From Chitinophagales bacterium (lineage in GTDB: Bacteria > Bacteroidota > Bacteroidia > Chitinophagales > Chitinophagaceae), in contig JAJPKJ010000012.1 in assembly GCA_021323755.1 (NCBI GenBank), positions 1-64,000 on the forward strand: DNA of 64,000 nucleotides. Reading direction: 5' to 3'. The position numbers and the translations under genes were made by a program. Positions 18,208-27,146 of this stretch are shown one piece after another (the first letter of the stretch is position 1; every line of letters begins with the position of its first letter). Below the pieces are notes generated by a model, which was not told where the DNA came from, did not search any database, and saw nothing but the letters and a program-made list of their open reading frames with translations.

Positions 18208-18215
18208 TAACTTTG
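18208..18215 (+). promoter_or_regulatory. -7 promoter element (TAACTTTG) of iscS
   Basis: An exact TAnnTTTG match ends 5 bases before the ATG at 18221, so transcription would start at or next to the start codon. A convincing -33 TTG is not seen. Confidence 0.5.
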
Positions 18216-18220
18216 TTATC

Positions 18221-19393
18221 ATGAAATTGCCGGTTTATCTGGATAATAATGCAACCACCCCCTGCGATCCCCGCGTGCTGGAAGTAATGATTCCATATTT
18301 CAGCGATATTTTTGGTAACGCTGCAAGTCGCAATCATTCGTTTGGATGGCAGGCAGAAGAAGCAGTTGAATATGGGCGCGAACAAGTGGCGGGTTTAATC
18401 GGCGCAGAAGACAAAGAGATCGTTTTCACTTCCGGCGCAACTGAAGCCGTTAATCTTGCTATCAAAGGTGTGTTTGAAATGTACGCTTCAAAGGGCAACC
18501 ATATAATTAGTGTTACTTCAGAACATAAAGCGGTTTTGGATACATGCAAACACATTGAAAGATTGGGCGCGCAAATAACTTATTTGCAGGTAAAGGCGGA
18601 CGGATTAATTGATCTGAATGAGCTTCATGATGCCATTACTCCACAGACAATTTTGATTGCCACTATGTATGCCAATAATGAGACCGGTGTTGTTCAGCCG
18701 GTTGCGGAGATCAGCAAAATTGCCAGGAAACATGGAATATTATTGTTTAGCGATGCCACCCAGGCTGTGGGTAAAATTGCCGTTGACGTAAATAAAGATG
18801 GTATCGATTTGATGGCATTCAGTGCGCATAAGCTATATGGACCCAAGGGCGTGGGCGCACTATATGTGCGAAGAAAAGATCCGCGCGTAAGATTAACTGC
18901 ACAAATGGATGGTGGCGGACACGAACGCGGTATGCGCAGCGGCACGCTAAACGTTCCGGGGATCGTTGGTTTTGGCAAAGCTTGTGCATTATGTTTGAAT
19001 GAAATGAAGAATGAGGGCGATAGGCTTGAATCGCTTCGTGATAAACTGGAAAATGGATTGATCAAAATAGGGGGAATTCACATTAATGGAAACGTTCAAC
19101 AGCGCCTCCCTCATGTGACCAATCTTTGTTTCGAAGAGGTTGATGGCAATAATTTATTGGTCTCCATTGCAAAGAATATTGCTGTTTCTTCAGGTTCGGC
19201 CTGCACTTCAGCTTCTCCTGAGCCAAGCCATGTTTTAAAAGCAATGGGTTTGAATGACCAGCGCGCTCATAGCTCAATCCGCTTTGCGCTTGGCAGGTTT
19301 ACCGCTGAAGAACAAATAGACTATGCAATAGATCATATTAATAAAGTGGTCTTGGAATTGAGGGAGTGGAATCAATTCATTGGGGCTAAATGA
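18221..19393 (+). CDS. iscS: Cysteine desulfurase, IscS/NifS type
   Basis: 390 residues. This PLP enzyme removes sulfur from cysteine and passes it on for Fe-S clusters and thio-modified tRNA. The N-terminus is typical (VYLDNNATTPCDPRVLEVM). The PLP-binding Lys204 is in SAHKLYGPKG, and the persulfide Cys328 is in SSGSACTSASPEPSHVL, at the same residue number as in E. coli IscS. The long Cys loop is that of class I (IscS) rather than SufS. The next gene encodes an A-type Fe-S carrier, 110 bases away, which supports a role in cluster assembly. Confidence 0.94.
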   Translation: MKLPVYLDNNATTPCDPRVLEVMIPYFSDIFGNAASRNHSFGWQAEEAVEYGREQVAGLIGAEDKEIVFTSGATEAVNLAIKGVFEMYASKGNHIISVTSEHKAVLDTCKHIERLGAQITYLQVKADGLIDLNELHDAITPQTILIATMYANNETGVVQPVAEISKIARKHGILLFSDATQAVGKIAVDVNKDGIDLMAFSAHKLYGPKGVGALYVRRKDPRVRLTAQMDGGGHERGMRSGTLNVPGIVGFGKACALCLNEMKNEGDRLESLRDKLENGLIKIGGIHINGNVQQRLPHVTNLCFEEVDGNNLLVSIAKNIAVSSGSACTSASPEPSHVLKAMGLNDQRAHSSIRFALGRFTAEEQIDYAIDHINKVVLELREWNQFIGAK

Positions 19394-19488
19394 TGAATCT
19401 GACTCTTAACAAGTTTCGATAATGGGCATCGATCGCCGACCGGTCAGCAAGAAAACAATTTTGGATTATGGATGTTTATTAAATTGGT

Positions 19489-19496
19489 TAATTTTG
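19489..19496 (+). promoter_or_regulatory. -7 promoter element (TAATTTTG) of the IscA-type gene
   Basis: An exact TAnnTTTG, 7 bases before the ATG at 19504, again implying a leaderless or nearly leaderless message. A TTTG at 19460-19463 could be the -33 element, but its 25-base spacing is longer than usual. Confidence 0.5.
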
Positions 19497-19503
19497 TATA
19501 ATT

Positions 19504-19830
19504 ATGATTTACGTAAGCGATAAAGCAAAAGAGAAAGTAAGAGCATTAATGGAAGAAGGTTCCGTTGCTAAGGACAATTTTATACGCGTTTCTGTGGTTG
19601 GCGGGGGCTGCTCCGGATTAAGCTACAAGCTTGATTTTGATAATGAATCAAAACCAATGGACCAGGTCTTTGAAGATAACGGTATAAAAGTGGTTACGGA
19701 TCTCAAAAGCTTTTTGTACCTGGTTAACACTACTTTAGAGTTCTCCGACGGACTTAATGGCAAAGGCTTCTATTTCAATAATCCCAACGCTACACGCACT
19801 TGCGGCTGCGGTGAAAGTTTCGCGGTATAG
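19504..19830 (+). CDS. iscA: A-type iron-sulfur carrier (IscA/ErpA/SufA family)
   Basis: 108 residues. A-type carriers deliver [2Fe-2S] or [4Fe-4S] clusters to apo-enzymes. The three ligand cysteines are present: Cys36 in GGGCSGLSY and Cys100/Cys102 in TCGCGESF. The DGLNGKGFYFNNPNATRTCGCG block is the HesB signature. It follows iscS with its own -7 element. Whether it is best named iscA, erpA or sufA cannot be decided from the sequence. A small hairpin terminator lies 51 bases after the stop. Confidence 0.94.
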   Translation: MIYVSDKAKEKVRALMEEGSVAKDNFIRVSVVGGGCSGLSYKLDFDNESKPMDQVFEDNGIKVVTDLKSFLYLVNTTLEFSDGLNGKGFYFNNPNATRTCGCGESFAV

Positions 19831-19881
19831 AAATTCAACAAATCATTTTTCAGCAGGAAAAGAGGGCTAAAAAAGAAAAAA

Positions 19882-19900
19882 CCCGCCTTTGCGGGAATTT
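19882..19900 (+). terminator. Probable terminator after the IscA-type gene
   Basis: CCCGC (19882-19886), loop CTTT, GCGGG (19891-19895), preceded by a run of A and followed by AATTTT. The stem is short (5 bp) but G+C-rich, so it is a moderate terminator. The remaining 220 bases before gldF show no gene. Confidence 0.6.
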
Positions 19901-20120
19901 TCATGCAGTTGGTTTCGGCTAAATATGTTGAACCTTAACCAGAAATTTGATTTCTAAGGAAGGTTGTTTCATTAAGAGAAGCGAAAATAGGAGAAAATGT
20001 TTTGTTAAAAAAATTTTTATTTCCTGATTGACAGGAAAGAAAAACCGGCATTTTTTAAAAACTGCTCACAGTTGATGATGCGCCGTTCACTTATTAACAA
20101 TATCACTTATTTTCGCGCCC

Positions 20121-20843
20121 ATGTGGGCAGTTTGCAAAAAAGAACTCAGACAATTTTTTAGCAGCTTAACGGGTTATATCGCCATCATTGTTTTTTTGTT
20201 GATGAATGGTTTATTGCTCTTTGTTTTTCCAGCCACCAATATTTTTGATTTTGGCTACGCCACATTATCCAATTTTTTTGAACTCGCTCCATGGATATTA
20301 TTGTTACTCATTCCTGCCATCACCATGCGCATTTTATCGGAAGAATTTCGCACCGGCACTTTTGAAGTATTGCAGACAAAACCATTGAGCAAATGGCAGG
20401 TTGTGTGTGGAAAATATTTTGCAAGTCTTATCGTCGTCATTATCGCATTGTTGCCAACGATCGTTTATTATTTTTCCATTCAAGAACTCTCCGCGCAAAA
20501 CGGAATCGACACAGGTGCCACGATCGGTTCTTATATCGGCTTACTTTTTCTCGCTGCTGTTTTCGTAGCCATTGGAATTTGTTGCAGCAGTTTTACCAAT
20601 AATGCAGTTGTCGCATTTATTGCTGCCGCATTTTTTTGTTTTATCATTTATAGCGGATTTAATGCAATCAGCGCCATTCCTACGTTTGCGGCAGGTGCAG
20701 ATTATTATATCGAAATGCTCGGTATTGATTTTCATTATCGCAGCATTAGCCGTGGTGTGATCGATTTACGTGATGTGATCTATTTTCTCAGCATCATTTT
20801 TTTCTTTTTAACGTTTACCAATAGAAATCTCGCTAAACGATAA
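20121..20843 (+). CDS. gldF: Gliding-motility ABC transporter permease GldF
   Basis: 240 residues with six hydrophobic segments, an ABC-2-type permease. In Flavobacterium GldA (ATPase), GldF and GldG form a transporter needed for gliding. Family marks are the start MWAVCKKELRQFFSSLTGYIA, the EEFRTGTFEVLQTKPLSKWQVVCGKY loop after helix two, and the C-terminal FHYRSISRGVIDLRDVIYFLS. The gldG start follows after 6 bases, so they form one operon; gldA is not in the window. A TATTTTCG at 20108-20115, one base off TAnnTTTG, is a possible -7 element 5 bases before the ATG. Confidence 0.94.
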   Translation: MWAVCKKELRQFFSSLTGYIAIIVFLLMNGLLLFVFPATNIFDFGYATLSNFFELAPWILLLLIPAITMRILSEEFRTGTFEVLQTKPLSKWQVVCGKYFASLIVVIIALLPTIVYYFSIQELSAQNGIDTGATIGSYIGLLFLAAVFVAIGICCSSFTNNAVVAFIAAAFFCFIIYSGFNAISAIPTFAAGADYYIEMLGIDFHYRSISRGVIDLRDVIYFLSIIFFFLTFTNRNLAKR

Positions 20844-20849
20844 TCAGCA

Positions 20850-22544
20850 ATGAACAAAATCACTTCTTCAAATCTGTGGTGGATCTGGTTGCTGATCATT
20901 ATCATCGCCGTAAATTATATCGCCTCGCAGTTTCATTATCGCATTGATCTTACCAAAGAAAAAAGATACACCTTAAGCCAGCCTACAAAACGATTATTAA
21001 ATAATCTTGATGATAATATCAATGTGGATGTTTTTTTAAAGGGCGATCTGAAATCCGGGATAAAAAAATTAGCCAAAAGCACAGAAGAACTATTGCAGGA
21101 ATTTAAAGAATATGGAAATGGAAAAGTACATTTTCGTTTTTTCGATCCATTGACTGAACTTGATGATTCCGCAAAAAAAGAACTGGTTGATTCACTGAAC
21201 AGAATGGGCATTCAGCCTTCAACACAGGTTGCTCAATCAAAGAAAGGCGAGGAACAAAATGAACGCATTGTTCTTCCCGGAGCGATTGTAAAATACAAGG
21301 ACAGGATTTTTCCCGTGAATTTATTAAAAGGCGTGAGTAATACTGATGAAAACAATTTGTATAATAACGCCGAAGCTTTGCTCGAATATAAATTTGCCAA
21401 TGCTATTGATAAGATCACGCAAAAGCGCGTGCCGGCAATTGCGTATGTATTGGGCAATGGCGAGCCCCTTGATCTTACTGTGTATAACCTGGTGGAAGGT
21501 ATGCGCAATAATTACCATTTTGGTATCATTAAGCTGGATAGCATTCAAACCATTCCTTCCGAACTCAGCGCCATATTGATAGTAAAGCCAACAAGAAAAT
21601 TCACCGACACTGAAAAATTGAAACTTGATCAATATGCAATGCATGGCGGAAACATCATTTACATGATCGATAACTTGTACGCGGAGATGGATAGTTTACG
21701 TTTGGACAAAGAAACCCTGGCTTATGATCGCGGGTTGAATTTAGAAGATCTTTTTTTCAAATACGGCGTTCGCGTTAACCAGGATCTGGTGGAAGACATG
21801 CAATGCGCTTCCATCAATTTTGTAATAGGCAATCCAGGCGGCAAACCACAGATGCAACTTTTGCCCTGGCCATATTTTCCATTGCTTACCGGAAGCCTGA
21901 CGCATCCTATCTCGAAAAATCTCGATCCCGTTTACGCAAAATTTTCGAACTCCATTGACACTGTTAAAGCCAACGGAATTCAAAAGACGGTTCTGCTACA
22001 GACCTCAAATAATGGGAGAACCATTTCAACACCGGCGATCATCAGTTTTGAAAGCGTAAAAGTCGCCAACGACCCGAAAATTTTCAACCAGCCGAATATT
22101 CCTGTTGCTGTCTTGCTGGAAGGGAAATTTCATTCTTTATATGCCAACAGAATTTCTTCTGCCATGATTGATACACTTGCTAATATTTATAAACAACCGT
22201 TTTTGGCTTCAGCAGAAAAACCGGCAAAAATAATTGTTTGCGCAAGTGCAGGGATTGTGATGAATGATAATACACAGCGCGGACCGACACCGATGGGTTA
22301 CAATAAAGACGTTGATTTTACTTTTGCCAACCAGGATTTTATTCAGAACTGTTTCGATTATCTCACGGGTTCATCCGGCATTTTAGAGGCACGCTCAAAA
22401 GATTTTACACTCCGTTTACTCGATCCAAAAAAAGTAGAAGACAATCGCTCAATGTGGCAATTCATTAATATCGTTCTTCCATTATTATTAGTGATCATTT
22501 TCGGATTCATTTATCAGGCGTTAAGAAAAAGAAAATATGGCTGA
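20850..22544 (+). CDS. gldG: Gliding-motility-associated substrate-binding-like protein GldG
   Basis: 564 residues. An N-terminal membrane helix (about 9-27) is followed by the canonical FHYRIDLTKEKRYTLSQPTKRLL. A large periplasmic domain carries LKGDLKSGIKKL, NEAL-like YNNAEALLEYKFANAIDKI and GNGEPLDLTVYNLVEGM, and a C-terminal helix lies at about 540-558 before a short basic tail. It pairs with GldF. In some Bacteroidota without gliding these genes persist, so presence does not prove motility. Confidence 0.94.
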   Translation: MNKITSSNLWWIWLLIIIIAVNYIASQFHYRIDLTKEKRYTLSQPTKRLLNNLDDNINVDVFLKGDLKSGIKKLAKSTEELLQEFKEYGNGKVHFRFFDPLTELDDSAKKELVDSLNRMGIQPSTQVAQSKKGEEQNERIVLPGAIVKYKDRIFPVNLLKGVSNTDENNLYNNAEALLEYKFANAIDKITQKRVPAIAYVLGNGEPLDLTVYNLVEGMRNNYHFGIIKLDSIQTIPSELSAILIVKPTRKFTDTEKLKLDQYAMHGGNIIYMIDNLYAEMDSLRLDKETLAYDRGLNLEDLFFKYGVRVNQDLVEDMQCASINFVIGNPGGKPQMQLLPWPYFPLLTGSLTHPISKNLDPVYAKFSNSIDTVKANGIQKTVLLQTSNNGRTISTPAIISFESVKVANDPKIFNQPNIPVAVLLEGKFHSLYANRISSAMIDTLANIYKQPFLASAEKPAKIIVCASAGIVMNDNTQRGPTPMGYNKDVDFTFANQDFIQNCFDYLTGSSGILEARSKDFTLRLLDPKKVEDNRSMWQFINIVLPLLLVIIFGFIYQALRKRKYG

Positions 22545-22670
22545 TCGATTTAAGCACTGACGGTGAGCCATAAAATGATAGTTATGGGTTGAAAAATAAA
22601 CCATTCAATTCATGGTCCGCAGTTCATCGCTGATCACTCATACTTAACCACTAACTCTTATCTTTACTGC

Positions 22671-23597
22671 ATGGCTCCATCGCAAATTACTTACCTGACC
22701 TTTGGAATAGTTTTGATACTGGCTGTGGTGTTCGACCTCGGATTGCTTAGCAAAAAGGGCAAGACCGTAACGATGAAAAAAGCGCTGGTGCAAACCGGTT
22801 TTTGGATTCTCCTGGCGCTGGCTTTTTTTGGTTTTTTATGGTACGAGCAGGGACACAAAACAGCGATTGAATATTTGAGCGCTTACCTGATGGAATGGAG
22901 CCTGAGCATTGATAATATTTTTGTGTTCATTCTCATTTTTTCTTTTTTTAAGCTGAATGAAAAATATTTTGCAAGGGTTTTATTAATCGGAATTTTGATC
23001 GCGATCATTTTACGGATCATTTTTATTACGGTAGGCGTTGCGCTGGTGGCAAATTTTCACTGGATCCTGTATATTTTCGGGGCGATCCTGATTTATACGG
23101 GTATCAGTATGTTCACGGCAAAAAAAGATGAGGGAGTCAACCTGGAAGAAAATAAAGTGTATAAATTTTTAAAAAGATTCCTTCCCGTCACTTCCGAAGA
23201 TGGCAACGGCAAACTGGCAATAATAAAAAATGGAAAAAAAATGTACACCAGCATTTTTGTTGTGATTATCTTGCTTGCGACGACAGATCTTATCTTCGCG
23301 ATAGACTCCATCCCTGCCGTTTTTGGTATCACGCAAGAGCGACTGGTGATCTACACTTCAAATATTTTTGCAGTGCTTGGTTTACGTTCATTATTTTTTT
23401 TATTGCGAGGAGCGGTCAACAAATTCACTTATCTGCAACAAGGCATTGCCGTTGTACTTATTTTTATCGGCTTAAAAATGCTTTCAGAAATATTGGGTAT
23501 CAATATCTCCATTTATATTTCTTTGCTGGTAATAATTTTGTGTATCGGCATCGCTATATTGATCTCGGTGATGAGACAAAAAAATAAACTGGTATAA
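22671..23597 (+). CDS. TerC family integral membrane protein
   Basis: 308 residues with about eight to nine hydrophobic helices. TerC signatures are WILLALAFFGFLWYEQGHK, the conserved acidic helix YLMEWSLSIDNIFVFILIF, and the second half ATTDLIFAIDSIPAVFGIT with Asp residues in the membrane. Relatives have been linked to tellurium resistance and to manganese export or metal loading of secreted proteins (Alx/TerC); a metal-transport role is the best guess. A TATCTTTA at 22659-22666, one base off the -7 consensus, lies 4 bases before the ATG. Confidence 0.92.
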   Translation: MAPSQITYLTFGIVLILAVVFDLGLLSKKGKTVTMKKALVQTGFWILLALAFFGFLWYEQGHKTAIEYLSAYLMEWSLSIDNIFVFILIFSFFKLNEKYFARVLLIGILIAIILRIIFITVGVALVANFHWILYIFGAILIYTGISMFTAKKDEGVNLEENKVYKFLKRFLPVTSEDGNGKLAIIKNGKKMYTSIFVVIILLATTDLIFAIDSIPAVFGITQERLVIYTSNIFAVLGLRSLFFLLRGAVNKFTYLQQGIAVVLIFIGLKMLSEILGINISIYISLLVIILCIGIAILISVMRQKNKLV

Positions 23598-23675
23598 ACT
23601 TATAGGATATGGGAATAATTTTAGATATTTCTTTTTGTTCTGTGTCTTGGCGCATTATTACCTTAAGGCAGTCGA

Positions 23676-26216
23676 TTGGCCGCACACTCGTCTGTCAGCA
23701 ATTCTATTCAGCAGGTTGCCATTCGCCTCTCATCACCCGTATTCACTATTAATGAACCATTGAAATACTTCATTGATCATATTAACACCATCGTATCAGG
23801 AAAATTTCTTTCCCTTCATCAAAATGATTTGATTGAACATTTGCTTACCGATAGCCGGAGGCTGATCTTTCCAAACACAACTTTGTTTTTTGCATTAGGC
23901 GGAGCAAGAAGAAGCGGTAATCAATTTGTAGAAGATCTATATCAGCGCGGAGTCCGCAACTTTGTGGTTGATAATAAAAACGATATTGAAGATCATCAAG
24001 AAGCCAATATTATTTTGGTTGAAAATAGCTTGAGCGCCTTACAGCAACTTGCATCCTTTCATCGTCAACGATTTGATTTTCCTGTCATTGGCATAACTGG
24101 CAGCAACGGGAAGACAATTGTGAAAGAGTGGTTGAATCAATTGCTGGAAGATGATTACCATATTGTACGCAGTCCACGAAGTTACAACTCGCAGATTGGC
24201 GTTCCGCTCAGTGTCTGGCAGATCAATGAAACACATGAAATGGGGATTTTTGAAGCCGGGATTTCACGACCGGACGAAATGAAAGAATTGGAGAAGATCA
24301 TTCAACCAACAATCGGAATTTTTACAAATATCGGCGAAGCACACAGTGAAGGGTTTAAAAACATTCAAAATAAGATCCATGAAAAATTGTTGCTCTTCAA
24401 CCATGCAAAAACAATTATTTATAACAGTGATGATAAAAATATATCATTAGAAATTTCGGCATCAAAAAATAAATATGAATTGATTGATTGGGGGAAAAAT
24501 CAATCTGCAAAAATCAGGATTAAAAATGTCAATAAAGATCATGGCCGTACCACCATTGATTTTGAAAATTTTTCATTAACAATTCCTTTCACGGATGATG
24601 CCTCTGTCGAAAACGCAATCACCTGTATTTGCGCATTATTGTATTTAAAAATCCCGGTTGAGCAGATCAGGGAAAAGTTGTTGCGCCTTTCCCCGGTTTC
24701 CATGCGGCTCGAACTTAAAAGTGGAATTAATAATTGTTCTGTTATTAATGATAGTTACAGCGCAGATATCAATTCATTGAAAATAGCTCTTGATTTTATG
24801 TTGCAGCAACAGCAGCACAAAAAACGAACAGTTATATTATCTGATATCCTGGAAAGCGGAAAAGAAGAAAGAAAATTGTACGATGAAGTTGCTCAATTAC
24901 TAGTGCAAAAAAAAGTGGATCGCCTGATTGGAATTGGAGTGAAGATCAGCGCTGAAAAAGAAATATTTCATGCAATTAATGAAACTGATTTTTATGTGGA
25001 TGCGGATCAATTCAAAAAAGATTTTCATCGCTTGCATTTTAGGGAAGAGACCATTTTATTAAAAGGTGCGCGCATTTTTGAATTTGAAACCATTGACAGG
25101 TTATTATCGGAGCAAATTCATCAAACTGTTTTGGAAATCAACCTGAATGCAATGGCTCATAATTTAAAACAATATCAGCGGTTGCTTAAGCCATCAACGA
25201 AATTGATGGCGATGGTGAAAGCCTTTTCTTATGGTGGGGGAAGTTTTGAGATCGCCAATCTGCTTCAGTTTCATAAGGTGGATTATCTCGCTGTTGCATA
25301 TGCAGATGAAGGAATTGATTTAAGAAAATCTGGCATCAATTTACCGATAATGGTGATGAATCCTGAGATCACCACTTTTGATGCATTGATACAATATCAA
25401 CTCGAACCCGTAATTTATTCTTTTCGTTTACTGAATTTATTTGATGGCTTTTTAAAAAAAGAGGGCATCCGACAGTTTCCTGTCCATGTTGAGTTGGAGA
25501 CAGGAATGAATCGTTTGGGATTTTCTTTACAGGAAATTACTGCATTGATCGCCGCGCTGAGAAATGCTTCATTTAAAATTCAATCTGTATTTAGTCATCT
25601 GGCGGCAAGCGAAGAAACGCAGCAGGATCAGTTTACAAAACATCAGGCTGCATCATTTTTTCATGCAGCAATTGAAATTCAATTGGGAATTGGTTATTCT
25701 TTCATCAAACACATTGAGAACTCCGCAGCAATTGTTCGTTACCCCGAATTTCAATTTGATATGGTTCGTTTGGGCATTGGCTTATATGGAATTGACAGCG
25801 CAGTATCTCCGCATGTAAATCTGCAGGAAGTATCAACATTGAAATCAACAATTGCGCAAATAAAGCATTTAGCAGATGGAGACACGGTTGGTTATAACAG
25901 AAAAGGAATGGCAGACGGCAAAACAACCATTGCAACCGTCGGCATCGGTTACGCTGACGGATACCCCCGTATCTTAGGCAATGGAAATGGTAAAATGTTG
26001 GTGAAGGGACGTCTTGCCCCGGTGATCGGAAGTGTTTGCATGGATATGACGATGATCGACATTACCGGAATAGCGGATGTGCATGAAGGTGATGAAGTCA
26101 TCATTTTTGGAAAACAATTATCAGTTGAACAATTGGCCAAATGGGCGCAAACAATTTCATACGAGATATTAACCGGCGTTTCACAAAGAGTGAAAAGGGT
26201 TTATTTTGAAGAGTAG
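23676..26216 (+). CDS. murF-alr: Bifunctional UDP-MurNAc-tripeptide:D-Ala-D-Ala ligase / alanine racemase fusion (MurF-Alr)
   Basis: 846 residues, a fusion common in Bacteroidota that makes D-alanine and joins D-Ala-D-Ala to the peptidoglycan precursor. The MurF half (about 28-475) has LLTDSRRL, the ATP loop GITGSNGKT near 138-147 and EAGISRPDEM. The Alr half (about 485-846) has the PLP lysine Lys515 in MVKAFSYGGG, the catalytic Tyr740 in TVGYNRKG, and VCMDMTMID. No in-frame ATG exists near the start. TTG at 23676 has an AAGG upstream; TTG at 23760 would give MKYFIDHINTIVSGKF, which matches the usual MurF N-terminus better. The product is certain, the start is not. Confidence 0.93.
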   Translation: MAAHSSVSNSIQQVAIRLSSPVFTINEPLKYFIDHINTIVSGKFLSLHQNDLIEHLLTDSRRLIFPNTTLFFALGGARRSGNQFVEDLYQRGVRNFVVDNKNDIEDHQEANIILVENSLSALQQLASFHRQRFDFPVIGITGSNGKTIVKEWLNQLLEDDYHIVRSPRSYNSQIGVPLSVWQINETHEMGIFEAGISRPDEMKELEKIIQPTIGIFTNIGEAHSEGFKNIQNKIHEKLLLFNHAKTIIYNSDDKNISLEISASKNKYELIDWGKNQSAKIRIKNVNKDHGRTTIDFENFSLTIPFTDDASVENAITCICALLYLKIPVEQIREKLLRLSPVSMRLELKSGINNCSVINDSYSADINSLKIALDFMLQQQQHKKRTVILSDILESGKEERKLYDEVAQLLVQKKVDRLIGIGVKISAEKEIFHAINETDFYVDADQFKKDFHRLHFREETILLKGARIFEFETIDRLLSEQIHQTVLEINLNAMAHNLKQYQRLLKPSTKLMAMVKAFSYGGGSFEIANLLQFHKVDYLAVAYADEGIDLRKSGINLPIMVMNPEITTFDALIQYQLEPVIYSFRLLNLFDGFLKKEGIRQFPVHVELETGMNRLGFSLQEITALIAALRNASFKIQSVFSHLAASEETQQDQFTKHQAASFFHAAIEIQLGIGYSFIKHIENSAAIVRYPEFQFDMVRLGIGLYGIDSAVSPHVNLQEVSTLKSTIAQIKHLADGDTVGYNRKGMADGKTTIATVGIGYADGYPRILGNGNGKMLVKGRLAPVIGSVCMDMTMIDITGIADVHEGDEVIIFGKQLSVEQLAKWAQTISYEILTGVSQRVKRVYFEE

Positions 26217-26337
26217 AGAATGATATACTGATGTGATACAAGCCATGAGATGAAAAATAGATATGGTTCAATTGAGCTTTTATTATAAATTTTGGAATTG
26301 AAAAACGCCACGCGGTAAACTCCACATTGAAAACTGC

Positions 26338-26345
26338 TATATTTG
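26338..26345 (+). promoter_or_regulatory. -7 promoter element (TATATTTG) of lspA
   Basis: An exact TAnnTTTG, 17 bases before the GTG start of lspA at 26363. No -33 TTG is seen at 18-23 bases. Confidence 0.45.
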
Positions 26346-26362
26346 CGCCTTAAATATTAATA

Positions 26363-27070
26363 GTGAAATTAAGAACTGTATTTTTTATTGTATTGCTCAT
26401 CATCATTGCAGATCAAACATTGAAGATTTGGGTGAAGACACATATGCCGATTAGCCATACGGTTTATCCCTATGAGCTTCCGGTTTCAAAGTATGATAAT
26501 GGAATAAAAGTCCTGGGGGAAAAATTTCAGATATATTTTGTAGAGAATGAAGGCATGGCCTGGGGATGGCAATTTGGCGGCGATTGGGGAAAAACGGCGC
26601 TAACACTTTTCAGGATGATGGCTGTGCTCTTTGGAATTTTCTATATCCAATCCATCATTCAAAAAAAATATCATAAAGGTTTTATTATTTGTGTCGCCTT
26701 GATTTTTGCCGGAGCACTGGGCAATTTGATTGACAGCATGTTTTATGGATTGATATTTGAAAAAAGCTCAGTTGATTATGTTGCCAGAATGTTTCCAAAA
26801 CATGGCTATGCGGGATTTCTTCATGGAAGGGTAGTGGACATGCTATATTTCCCAATCGTTAAAACGCACTATCCATCATGGTTCCCGGTTTGGCATGGTC
26901 AGGATTTTGAATTCTTTAGCCCGGTTTTTAATATCGCTGATGCTTCTATTTCCGTTGGTGTTATTGCTATTCTTCTTTTTCAGAGAAGATTTTTCAAAAA
27001 AAATCCTGACGAAAAACACACAACCATCGAAACATCTACCAATGTTAATGATACCCTACAGGTCTCTTGA
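26363..27070 (+). CDS. lspA: Lipoprotein signal peptidase (signal peptidase II)
   Basis: 235 residues, GTG start. LspA cuts the signal peptide from lipidated prolipoproteins in the inner membrane. Four membrane helices are visible, and both catalytic aspartates are present: Asp124 in GALGNLIDSMFYG and Asp193 in NIADASISVG. The protein is longer than the ~165 residues of proteobacterial LspA because of extra loops (about 33-75 and 130-185) and a C-terminal tail, which is normal for Bacteroidota. It fits the lipoproteins encoded elsewhere in this window. A bidirectional terminator follows. Confidence 0.95.
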   Translation: MKLRTVFFIVLLIIIADQTLKIWVKTHMPISHTVYPYELPVSKYDNGIKVLGEKFQIYFVENEGMAWGWQFGGDWGKTALTLFRMMAVLFGIFYIQSIIQKKYHKGFIICVALIFAGALGNLIDSMFYGLIFEKSSVDYVARMFPKHGYAGFLHGRVVDMLYFPIVKTHYPSWFPVWHGQDFEFFSPVFNIADASISVGVIAILLFQRRFFKKNPDEKHTTIETSTNVNDTLQVS

Positions 27071-27096
27071 TAAATACAGTTGACCGAAATAAGATT

Positions 27097-27127
27097 AAAA
27101 ACCCTCAATAATTATTGAGGGTTTTTT
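27097..27127. terminator. Bidirectional rho-independent terminator between lspA and the converging T9SS gene
   Basis: CCCTCAAT (27102-27109) pairs with ATTGAGGG (27114-27121) around an AATT loop. The stem is flanked by AAAAA on the left and TTTTTT on the right, so it works on both strands. It lies between the stop of lspA (27070) and the stop of the minus-strand gene (27147). Confidence 0.9.
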
Positions 27128-27146
27128 CATGACTAAACTAAAAGAA

